DNA of 64,000 bases from CAVSXS01 sp963767715 (lineage in GTDB: Bacteria; Chloroflexota; Ktedonobacteria; Ktedonobacterales; Ktedonobacteraceae). Shown here in pieces: positions 56,965 through 64,000 of this stretch. Made by a program: the position numbers and the translations under genes. Each line of letters begins with the position of its first letter. Position 1 is the stretch's first letter. The stretch is from positions 1 through 64,000 of the forward strand of contig CAVYFA010000009.1 in NCBI GenBank assembly GCA_963767715.1, given 5' to 3'. The notes beneath the pieces were generated by a model. That model made no database searches. It had not been told where the DNA came from and saw only the letters and a program-made list of their open reading frames with translations.

Positions 56965-58815
56965 CTAGCGCGCCAGACCTCGCAGACGCTGCAACATTAC
57001 CTGTGCCGCCTGGTTGGTGGGCGTGGCCTGCACGACATAGCCGCATTCACGCTGGGCATCGGCCAGCTTCCCCTCCTGTTCATATACCTGGCTCAGAAGG
57101 AAGCGCGTGGCATGGTCCGCGGAATTGATGGTCAGAACCTGCACAAAGGCGCGTTCGGCCACCGGCCACTGCCTCATACGGTACGCCAGTTGCCCGAGTG
57201 CGTAGTGCAATTCGGGCCGCTTCAGCGCGGGTGGCAGCAGGCGAACTGCTTCCAGGTATTCACGCAGCGCCGCGTCCAGTTGACCGGTCTCTTCGTAACA
57301 CTTCGCCAGGCGCTGATGCGTTTCAAAATCGTTCGTATTCAGGCGTATGGATTGGGTATACGGTTGGATGGCCTGCGTGGGTTGTTTACGCAGGAAATAA
57401 AACACGTCACCGACGAGCTTGTGCGTCTCAGCATCGTTCGGGTTCGACTGTAGCGAACGGTTATAGGCCTGGATAGCGAGTTCGGCATTTGGAGGCTGGC
57501 GCCGCGCAAAGACCTGCCCATAGATTTTATGCACGACGGCGTTGTTCGGATCGAACTGGTAAGCCTGCTGCACCGCCATGAATGCCGGCTCGATGCGCCC
57601 TGCCGCCAGGTGATCCTGCGCAGCGCGAATAAAACCCACCGCCTGGCCTGACATGACGGTACCCGGCGGTCTGACGCCCGCAGGAGTCGCACGGTCGCTC
57701 CCCACTCCCGCTGGGAAGAAGCCGAATGATGGACCGGCAGGAGGGGGAGAAAGGTTGATGATCGCCTGCTCCATTTCGGCGGCGCTACCCCAGCGCTGCT
57801 CGACAGCCGGACTGAGCGCTTTCATGACGATCCTCTCGAAGGCCGGGGTGATATCTGGCCGCAGCGCGCGTACCGGCGGAAAGGTAAAGATGGTCGGCTT
57901 GTTATTGGCGGCGTCGTGCTGAGTCAGCACGCGGTGGATGGTCGAGCCGAGCGCGAAAATGTCGCTGCGCGGCTCAGGATTGCCCTGCATCTGCTCCGGC
58001 GGAGCGTAGCCGATGGTCATGATGATAGTGGCCTGGCGCTGCGATTGGACCGTGCGCGCGATCCCAAAGTCGATGAGCTTGATCTCATCGCGATTGGTGA
58101 CCATAATATTCGAAGGCTTGAGGTCTCGGAAAATAACGGGCGGGTTCTGATTGTGCAGATAGGTAAGTACGCTGCACACCTGCCGAGCCCAACTGCGCGC
58201 GCGCGCTTCGGAGACGCCCCGCGCGCCATTGACGCCAGGGATTGTGCCTTCTTTAGCGAAGACTTCCGCAAGAGTGCGGCCCTCGATAAAGTCCATCACC
58301 AGGTAGTGCCTACCACCCTCAGCGAAGAAGTCACGAACGCGTGGGATGCAGGAATGATTGAGCTTGAGCAAAAACTTGGCCTCGCGCTTGAACCAGTCTA
58401 CCGCCTGGGTGCGCTCGGCTTCATCATGGAAATCGTCGAGCATCTCTTTGATGGCGCATGGCTCGTCATCAAAACGCGCATCGATAGCAAGATAGACGGC
58501 TCCCATCCCGCCCGATGCCAAAGCGCGCTCGATACGATACCGGCCGGCCTGCAACTCGGTTCCCGGCTGCAAGCGCCGACTGCTGCCACCGCCTCCACCA
58601 CTTCCACTGCCTCCATTCACAGCGCTGCCGCCTCTCTCCGATGCGAGAGAGCTAGGCGCCTGCGAGGCCAATGGGCCCGATAAGGGCTGCGCAACTGGAG
58701 GCGAACCGGGAGGCATAAGATAATCCGGCACTGTGCCTCCCGGGCCGCTCTGCGGCGTGACGGGTTTATTGAGCGACGCGGCATTATTCGGATCAGATGG
58801 ATAATTACTCGCCAT
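56965..58815 (-). CDS. Ser/Thr protein kinase with C-terminal TPR domain
   Basis: Of 616 residues, the first 80 are a disordered Pro/Ser/Gly-rich leader. The kinase domain (about 88-360) has RALASGGMGAVYLAID, CAIKEML with the ATP lysine, VIFRDLKPSNIMVT (HRD reads FRD, with catalytic Asp kept), IKLIDFGIART and GYAPPEQMQG. TPR units (about 395-610) cover FDPNNAVVHKIYGQVFARR, SNPNDAETHKLVGDVFYFL and LNTNDFETHQRLAKCYEETGQLDAALREYLEAVRL. It has no membrane segment. It is the first gene of a kinase-phosphatase operon, 127 bases before the PP2C gene. It differs from the 20.3 kb kinase, whose TPR units are nearly identical to each other. Confidence 0.92.
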   Translation of the reverse strand: MASNYPSDPNNAASLNKPVTPQSGPGGTVPDYLMPPGSPPVAQPLSGPLASQAPSSLASERGGSAVNGGSGSGGGGGSSRRLQPGTELQAGRYRIERALASGGMGAVYLAIDARFDDEPCAIKEMLDDFHDEAERTQAVDWFKREAKFLLKLNHSCIPRVRDFFAEGGRHYLVMDFIEGRTLAEVFAKEGTIPGVNGARGVSEARARSWARQVCSVLTYLHNQNPPVIFRDLKPSNIMVTNRDEIKLIDFGIARTVQSQRQATIIMTIGYAPPEQMQGNPEPRSDIFALGSTIHRVLTQHDAANNKPTIFTFPPVRALRPDITPAFERIVMKALSPAVEQRWGSAAEMEQAIINLSPPPAGPSFGFFPAGVGSDRATPAGVRPPGTVMSGQAVGFIRAAQDHLAAGRIEPAFMAVQQAYQFDPNNAVVHKIYGQVFARRQPPNAELAIQAYNRSLQSNPNDAETHKLVGDVFYFLRKQPTQAIQPYTQSIRLNTNDFETHQRLAKCYEETGQLDAALREYLEAVRLLPPALKRPELHYALGQLAYRMRQWPVAERAFVQVLTINSADHATRFLLSQVYEQEGKLADAQRECGYVVQATPTNQAAQVMLQRLRGLAR

Positions 58816-58938
58816 AACTTTTTATCACCATTACATAGCCGATCTTATTCCGGTCGGAAACCCATCGCAAGCTACTGCTTCGCAGTCATCCGACCGGAGA
58901 GGTCGTATTAAGTACCCGGTTCATCGTTCATCACGCCG

Positions 58939-58947
58939 ATTATAACA
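58939..58947 (-). promoter_or_regulatory. Extended -10 of the kinase-phosphatase operon
   Basis: The minus strand reads TGTTATAAT, about 125 bases before the kinase ATG. No clear -35. The leader in between contains no gene. Confidence 0.5.
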
Positions 58948-59032
58948 CATTCGCACTCTATTCACAGTAAGAAATGCTACTGAATATTTGCGATCTGAGC
59001 CACATATCCGCTCACCACCCCCGGCGCGTCCA

Positions 59033-60526
59033 TCACGCGGTCGCGGTTTCTCGGGCCAGGCGGTCGGCTTCCTCCGCGGATGCGACATCGGTCTTCATCC
59101 AGCGCGCACCGAAGATACCCACCAGCCCGGCGATGACCAGGGCAGGCGTGCAGGTAATCAGCAGGGCCTGGCTGAGGTACTGCCCGGTCAGGAAGAGTTT
59201 CGAATCCAGAACAGGATGCGGGTCGAAATGCGCGGCAAGTAAGCCGACGATGGAAGGCGATAGAGCATCACCGAGCAGGTGCGCTATCAGCAGGGAGATC
59301 GCGATAGACGAAGCGCGCAGGGCCGAAGGTACGACATCCTGCGTCGCGGCAGTGCTGGGACCCGTGTAGATAGTGACCAGGATAGTGGTCATCACGAACA
59401 GCGCGCTGAACACTATGAAGCTGCGGCTTGTGACGGCGTAGGCAAAGGCGGGCGCGCTCAGCAGGAAGCCAATGCCGCAGGCAAGCACGCGCGCCCCCTG
59501 GTAGCGCCGGTTGAGCCAATCGGCCAGGTAGCCACCGAAGACAGTACCGATCAGACCCGCCAGCACGATCACGCCGCCCGAAAAGATACCGGCCGTTCCC
59601 GGACTCAAGCCAAAGATATCTTTCTGCTGCAGATATGTCGGGAGAAACGTGACATTGACGCCAAGCACGAAGAAGGCGAAAATCTGCATAACGATCAAGA
59701 CAACCAGCGTCTTGATTCTGAGCAATGCGCCAAGCTGCGAGAATATTACTTTCAACTGAGCCGCAATACCCCGTCCGACGTTCTCCTCCGATCTGGCAGC
59801 CGCAGAAACCGCGGTGGTATGGGGCGGCTCTTCGATTTCGGCCACCTCGCCTACCGTGAAGGGATAGAGCGCGAGTTCCTCTTCGTCGGCTTCGTTGCGC
59901 CTGGGTTCGCGCAGCTTCCAGGCAAGGAAAGCCAGGATAAGGCCCGGAATGCCTGTGAACACAAATGCCAGTCGCCAGCTCCCGGTAAACAGGCCAGCCA
60001 GTTCGCCGCCGATCACAAAGCCAACCAGGATCCCGACCAGTTGCCCGACGCTCCACCAGCTCATGATGCGCGAGCGTCTCCGGCGGCTGAAGTAATCGCT
60101 CATGAGCGCGGTGCCCGCCGGGAAGTAGCCGGCCTCGCCGACGCCCAGCACCATACGCGAGAGGAACAGCGTCGTAAAATTCGTAGCCAGCGCGGTCAGC
60201 GCCGTCGCCACGCTCCAGATCGCAACGCAGATGGCAACCACGTTCTTGCGTTTCGCCCGGTCAGCCCAGATACCTAACGGGATGGTGGTAATGGCATAAA
60301 CGAAGATAAAAGCCGTCGCCAGGTAGCCAATTCCATCATTGCCGAAGCCAAGTTCTTTCGCGACGGTAGCGGCGGCTCCGGCCAGCACGTTGCGATCCAT
60401 ATAATTCAGGAAACTGATGAGGAACATGATCCAGAAGACGTACATGGCATAGCCGCGGCTCTTTGGCCTGGACGCCTCCAGGTTCGGGTTGGAAGACGAT
60501 GAAATATCACTCACAAGCGCCTCCAA
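59033..60526 (-). CDS. MFS transporter (Spinster-like)
   Basis: The 497-residue major facilitator protein has twelve membrane segments. FLNYMDRNVLAGAAATVAKELGFGNDGIGYLATAF is typical of the Spinster/hexuronate-type branch, as are the motif PLGIWADRAKRKNVVAI and RMVLGVGEAGYFPAGTALMSDYF. The central loop of about 60 residues is charged. The Arg/Asp pairs needed for transport are kept. The substrate is unknown; it stands alone. Confidence 0.88.
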   Translation of the reverse strand: MEALVSDISSSSNPNLEASRPKSRGYAMYVFWIMFLISFLNYMDRNVLAGAAATVAKELGFGNDGIGYLATAFIFVYAITTIPLGIWADRAKRKNVVAICVAIWSVATALTALATNFTTLFLSRMVLGVGEAGYFPAGTALMSDYFSRRRRSRIMSWWSVGQLVGILVGFVIGGELAGLFTGSWRLAFVFTGIPGLILAFLAWKLREPRRNEADEEELALYPFTVGEVAEIEEPPHTTAVSAAARSEENVGRGIAAQLKVIFSQLGALLRIKTLVVLIVMQIFAFFVLGVNVTFLPTYLQQKDIFGLSPGTAGIFSGGVIVLAGLIGTVFGGYLADWLNRRYQGARVLACGIGFLLSAPAFAYAVTSRSFIVFSALFVMTTILVTIYTGPSTAATQDVVPSALRASSIAISLLIAHLLGDALSPSIVGLLAAHFDPHPVLDSKLFLTGQYLSQALLITCTPALVIAGLVGIFGARWMKTDVASAEEADRLARETATA

Positions 60527-60585
60527 TACGGGGATAAATTCGACATCTCAACTGTACCATAGAATGCAGGTTGTGTGAAGGGGTG

Positions 60586-61422
60586 TTAGGGATGCAACAT
60601 CTCCAGAAAGCTCCACGATTTCAGGTCTCGCTCTAAATGGTAGCGCAGCAGGTCGTGCATGACGGCCTCCAGTTCGGCGTGCAGCCGCGCATCCGGGCGC
60701 AGGCGTGAGACTTCTTTCCACGTGCTGCGCTGCATGTAGCGCAGGACTTTGAGAGCCTCGAGCGAGAGGCGGCGCTCCCAGTAGCGCGAGCATTGGGGGC
60801 AGAGGATGCCACCCAGCGAGGCGCGAAAGCCGTTCTCCTCCGGGAGGATCTCGGAGGCGCAGTGCGAGCAGTTTTGCAAGGCGGGTTCGTAGCCAATGGC
60901 GGTGAGCAGGCGCAGCTCGAAGTAGCGCAGCAGCAGGCGTGTTTTCCCCTCCTCCTGCTCGGGCGTGAGTGGAGGTGAGGACGGGCCGTCGCCATTACCC
61001 AGGCTTTTTTCTCGCTGCTGCTGCAAGGCATTGGCATCGGCATCCAGGTAGCGCAGCGTGTCGAGCAGGAGGGCGTAGATGTCGTAGTGCTGCGTGCGGT
61101 CTTCGACGAAGCGATCCACCAGCTCGGCCAGATAGAAGCCGCAGGTCATATGCCAGAGGTCGTTGCGCAGGTGCAGGAAGTTCTCGCGCCCCTCGGCCTG
61201 TGTGACGATATCAAGGTTGCGGCCCAGCGCCAGTTGCAACTGGCTGCGGCACAGCAGATCGACGTGTCCGGCCATCTTGCTGATGGGCCTGCGTGTGCCT
61301 TTGGCGATGGCATGATACTTACCTTTGGATGGGGTAAACAACGTCAGGATACGGTCGGCTTCTCCCAGGTCGCTGCGCTTGAGGACAATGGCTTCGGTGG
61401 AATAGCTGTGCTGCTGTCGCAT
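60586..61422 (-). CDS. recO: DNA repair protein RecO
   Basis: RecO loads RecA on SSB-coated gaps with RecR. The 278-residue protein has an N-terminal OB fold (YSTEAIVLKRSDLGEADRILTLFTPSKGKYHAIAKGTRRP) and a helical C-terminal part with a four-Cys zinc site CSHCASE...GGILCPQC. The start at ATG 61422 fits the usual N-terminus; the frame is open further up only through the tRNA-Cys gene. tRNA-Cys and tRNA-Gly lie directly upstream on the same strand. Confidence 0.93.
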   Translation of the reverse strand: MRQQHSYSTEAIVLKRSDLGEADRILTLFTPSKGKYHAIAKGTRRPISKMAGHVDLLCRSQLQLALGRNLDIVTQAEGRENFLHLRNDLWHMTCGFYLAELVDRFVEDRTQHYDIYALLLDTLRYLDADANALQQQREKSLGNGDGPSSPPLTPEQEEGKTRLLLRYFELRLLTAIGYEPALQNCSHCASEILPEENGFRASLGGILCPQCSRYWERRLSLEALKVLRYMQRSTWKEVSRLRPDARLHAELEAVMHDLLRYHLERDLKSWSFLEMLHP

Positions 61423-61496
61423 GGGGATAAACCTCGTATGATGCTCGAAGGCATCATAAAAAAAGACGTGACCGCAAGCTATCACGTCAATCAGGG

Positions 61497-61567
61497 AGGC
61501 GACGAGCGGATTCGAACCGCTGGTGCAGCTTTTGCAGAGCCGTGCCTTACCACTTGGCGACGTCGCC
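61497..61567 (-). tRNA. tRNA-Cys (anticodon GCA)
   Basis: The minus strand reads GGCGACG (acceptor), pairing with CGTCGCC. The anticodon stem-loop is CGGCT-CTGCAAA-AGCTG with anticodon GCA, and the T-loop is GGTTCGAATCC. Discriminator U, as usual for Cys. CCA is not encoded (CCC follows). Confidence 0.93.
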
Positions 61568-61584
61568 CTACCAGGATAAGCAAT

Positions 61585-61658
61585 GGAGCGGGAGACGGGG
61601 ATCGAACCCGCGACTTTCTCCTTGGCAAGGAGATGCTCTACCACTGAGCCACTCCCGC
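61585..61658 (-). tRNA. tRNA-Gly (anticodon GCC)
   Basis: The minus strand reads GCGGGAG TGGCTCAGTGGTAGAGC with anticodon loop CTTGCCAAG (GCC), T-loop GGTTCGATCCC, acceptor CTCCCGC, discriminator U and an encoded CCA. It lies 17 bases before tRNA-Cys on the same strand. Confidence 0.95.
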
Positions 61659-61718
61659 ATTACACTTGCGTTTGCACAAGTAAGATATCACACGCGCTGC
61701 GATTTGTCAACTGGTTTC

Positions 61719-62421
61719 CTACGCTTCTGGCAATGTGAACTTGCGAGCCTGCAAGCGCTTGATGAGGGCGGGACGGTGCATGAGAGGCCGAACCCAGGCG
61801 CGGAAACGCTCCTCAAATTCCCGGCTCTGCTTGAATTGATCGGCGGCCTCACGCAGTTCTACCAGCAACCGGACGGCTTCGTCGTAGCCTGTCCCCGAAG
61901 CGCGCACCACTGCCTGCTCGACTTGACGCCAGTAATCTTCGCGGTGATCGTGGACATCTTGCAGGTGACGCTGACGGGCCGCTCGCTCCTGCTCGCGCCT
62001 CTCGCGTTCAAGTTGAGCTCTGATCGTCTTGCTTTCGGCAAGCAGCGTGGCATAGGTGACATGCTCACCCGTTGGCGGATTCGCTTCGCTCTTGTCCCGG
62101 CTCAGTTCGCGCAGCTCCCTGATGAGCAGGCGGCTCAGCCCTGGCTCGTTGCGTACTAAGCGATCAGGTACTCGTTCTGGCGTTCAGGTGGCAGCAGATT
62201 GATCAGCGCCTCAACATTATCACCGGTCGATGGCTCGGCCGCCTCGCTATGTCGAGCTGCCGCCAGGAGCAGTTCTTCCGGCACCCGCAACAATTCAGCC
62301 AGCGCCTCCTGTGCCGCCGTCAGCGTACCAAGTGGCTGGAAAGGGTATTGACAGCTTCGAGTTGCTCGCGTGTCAGAGGTCGATCAATGGTCATGAATTC
62401 GTAATGTTGGTATTCGCTCAT
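61719..62421 (-). pseudogene. Hypothetical gene with internal deletion and frameshift
   Basis: ATG 62421 follows GGAGG. The first 30 codons (MSEYQHYEFMTIDRPLTREQ, then LEAVNTLSSH) match the conserved N-terminus of a Ktedonobacteria-type protein family of roughly 300-500 residues, which continues with about 200 residues of globular sequence. Here the frame ends after LVR. A second frame resumes with LGTLTAAQEALAELLRVPEELL, and a third, after a shift near 62165, with DRLVRNEPGLSRLL, a charged coiled part (AQLERERREQERAARQ) and VRLLVELREAADQF to the stop at 61719. The middle third is missing. It lies just downstream of the helicase-associated gene. Confidence 0.55.
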
Positions 62422-62457
62422 CTTTGTAATCCTCCTTGTAATAGCAAAATCAATCTA

Positions 62458-64000
62458 CTAGTCCTCCACGGTGAAGCCGCGCTCGCGCAGCAGTTCTAGC
62501 ACGCGCTCGAGGGAGTGCGGGGCTACCCGTACCAGGCGGCTATCGACGGGAACTTCCGAATCGAGCAGACCGCCAAGCTCTTCGTCGGCCTGGATATCGC
62601 GCAGGGCGCTGGCCGAGAGGCGCAGCAGCGGAGCCGGTTCGACCTGGACGATATCTTGCTGCTGGTAGCCGCCGCCCCACAGTTTCAGGCGGATGAGGAA
62701 CGAGGCGGGCAATCCTCCTTCACAATAGCGCTGGAGGAAGCGCACGATTGAGTCAAGCGAAATAGCGTTGTGAGCCGCCTTCTGGATAGAGGCAGGAGTA
62801 ATTCGCCGCCAGCCGGTCTGCTCGTCCAGAACGGTAAAGCGTTCGAGTTCGGTGGTCAGGTACAGGTTGAGGACAGGGTAGCAGGGCTGTAAGACGCCGT
62901 GCTCCAGCAACCGCCACTGGGCCTCGTGCGCTGGAACGCGCCCACCGTTTTCCAGCAGGTTCGCAGAAGCGGGGGCGGCTGCCACCGCCGGCAGGAACTC
63001 ACGCTGCCAAAACAACTCCTGGACGGTCTCCAGTTGATCGGTCGTCACCTCGGCTAAGATCGGGGACAGGCGCCGTCCAAAGAGCGGGCGCAGTTCGTCA
63101 TCGTTATAGAAGGTGTCGAGAAGGGCTTCGTCCGCCACTTCGATGAGCGTCATGCTCGGCCACAATTCTACGCGGCGCGCGTGCCGCTCCCATTCCTTCA
63201 GAGAATAGTAGACGTTCTGGGGGATGGTATCCCCTGCGGACTCTTCCAGCACGTGCAGGATATCCTGCATGGGCATCCCCATCTGTACGGCCCGCGTCAC
63301 ACTGGCTCGCGTCAGGCGGTACTGCGCGACCTGTTCGAGTCGCACACGCTCGGCAAAGCGGTCCAGCCGCAGCAGCAGGGCTTCGGAGACCGGTGCCAAC
63401 GCGACCAGTTCGAAGTTTGGCTGCACAATCAGCCTGCCCCAGGTCTGATCTCCAGCACCCGGTGCATCCTCGCCTTCTTCGGCTGCGGCATCCACCAGGG
63501 GCGCTACTTCATTACTGGCAATCTGCTTGAACGCGGGCAAGAGCGCGAAGGTATCTGCCTCTTCATCGAACTCGATCATCCCCAACCAGCGTAGGGGACC
63601 GGCGAAGACAGCACGAATGAATCCGCCCTCGACAAGATACCATCCCTCGCGGTGTGTAAGCCAGCCGTGCTTGAGGCGAAAATCCAGGCCGTAGGGATTG
63701 CTGCCAATTGAGTAGCGCTCGGCGCGCGCACCATAATCACGGGGGAACAGCAGGTAGGGGATATGCAGCTTGGAACGCGCGATAAACGTGGAGAGCGAGT
63801 GCCGGGAACCGGACTGCAACTGCAACACGCGCTGCATCAGCATGGAGCGCGCCCGCACAACCTCTGCATTAGCCGCGTCGACCGGGCCGAGAGCAGGACG
63901 CAGGATCACGCCGGGCAAGTAGTTCAGTTCATTCCAGAAGGGGGTTTCCAGCCACAGATCATAACAGCGGCGCGCCCGAACCACGAGCGGCAGGGAGAAA
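62458..64000 (-). CDS. Helicase-associated (XPB/Ssl2-like C-terminal) domain protein, 5' end outside window
   Basis: At least 513 codons are open to the window edge. The sequence ends in the 'helicase-associated' part found next to XPB-type helicases in Actinobacteria and Chloroflexi: LIVQPNFELVALAPVSEALLLRLDRFAERVRLEQVAQYRLTRASVTRAVQMGM is the hallmark block (about 200-250 from the window end). LWPSMTLIEVADEALLDTFY and the C-terminal LLDSEVPVDSRLVRVAPHSLERVLELLRERGF follow. The part before is winged-helix-like. The start is not in the window; full members have about 700-800 residues. It probably binds DNA or partners an XPB-like helicase. Confidence 0.8.
   Translation of the reverse strand, partial: FSLPLVVRARRCYDLWLETPFWNELNYLPGVILRPALGPVDAANAEVVRARSMLMQRVLQLQSGSRHSLSTFIARSKLHIPYLLFPRDYGARAERYSIGSNPYGLDFRLKHGWLTHREGWYLVEGGFIRAVFAGPLRWLGMIEFDEEADTFALLPAFKQIASNEVAPLVDAAAEEGEDAPGAGDQTWGRLIVQPNFELVALAPVSEALLLRLDRFAERVRLEQVAQYRLTRASVTRAVQMGMPMQDILHVLEESAGDTIPQNVYYSLKEWERHARRVELWPSMTLIEVADEALLDTFYNDDELRPLFGRRLSPILAEVTTDQLETVQELFWQREFLPAVAAAPASANLLENGGRVPAHEAQWRLLEHGVLQPCYPVLNLYLTTELERFTVLDEQTGWRRITPASIQKAAHNAISLDSIVRFLQRYCEGGLPASFLIRLKLWGGGYQQQDIVQVEPAPLLRLSASALRDIQADEELGGLLDSEVPVDSRLVRVAPHSLERVLELLRERGFTVED

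Noticed and set aside
59279..60277. Plus-strand open frame of 332 codons and minus-strand frame 59268-60056
   Set aside because: Both are out-of-frame readings of the MFS transporter gene. Their sequence is charged or low-complexity with no membrane pattern.
61423..61644. N-terminal extension of RecO by 74 codons
   Set aside because: The extension runs through tRNA-Cys and part of tRNA-Gly; RecO homology starts at ATG 61422.

Overview
The window looks like a chromosomal segment of a member of the Chloroflexota, most likely class Ktedonobacteria. This is an inference from gene content: Ser/Thr kinases with TPR tails, a PP2C phosphatase with a large extracytoplasmic part, an FHA-transmembrane protein, a truncated-subunit-set complex I operon, a QueG with a HEAT tail, and dispersed short palindromic repeats of the 'GTAGGGGCGCG' kind. 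No 16S rRNA is present to test it.

Layout. 1-6.6 kb: a PLP aminotransferase (5' end at the window edge), an enoyl-CoA hydratase, a small regulator, an ECF sigma factor/anti-sigma pair and a DUF1028 protein. 6.6-24.4 kb: an accessory and degraded stretch. It holds a frameshifted lipoprotein, a decayed IS element nested inside a palindromic MITE-like repeat, a frameshifted GltD-like flavoprotein with ferredoxin domains, a frameshifted M20 peptidase, a frameshifted urocanase, an Ntn-hydrolase-like protein, the remains of a giant DUF4011-helicase-nuclease-DUF3320 protein (antiphage Hhe-like layout), a kinase with near-identical TPR repeats, an HNH-like gene with an in-frame stop and a second, 5'-truncated urocanase. 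24.5-29.9 kb: cupin, FHA protein, ABC exporter and queG. 29.9-33.3 kb: a stand-alone 23S rRNA gene on the minus strand with its own promoter, terminator and processing stem. 33.3-49.9 kb: mostly housekeeping genes (NYN-domain protein, M42 peptidase, pgsA, a divergent panC, alpha/beta hydrolase, greA, M29 aminopeptidase, ArsR-MFS pair, cupredoxin lipoprotein, methylmalonyl-CoA mutase large subunit, murI, a CDP-alcohol transferase). 50-54.2 kb: a nuoA-C-x-D-H operon that lacks nuoB at its usual place. 54.3-58.9 kb: a kinase/PP2C signalling pair. 59-64 kb: MFS transporter, recO, tRNA-Cys, tRNA-Gly, a degraded hypothetical gene and the 3' part of a helicase-associated protein cut by the window end.

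Two themes stand out. First, disruptions (mostly single-base frame changes, some nonsense codons) are concentrated between 6.6 and 23 kb and again at 61.7-62.4 kb, while the other genes read cleanly; this may be real decay or locally poor consensus sequence. Second, phospho-signalling is dense: two kinases, one PP2C, one FHA reader and one ECF sigma/anti-sigma pair. Many genes are preceded by an extended -10 element of the form TGNTATAAT.
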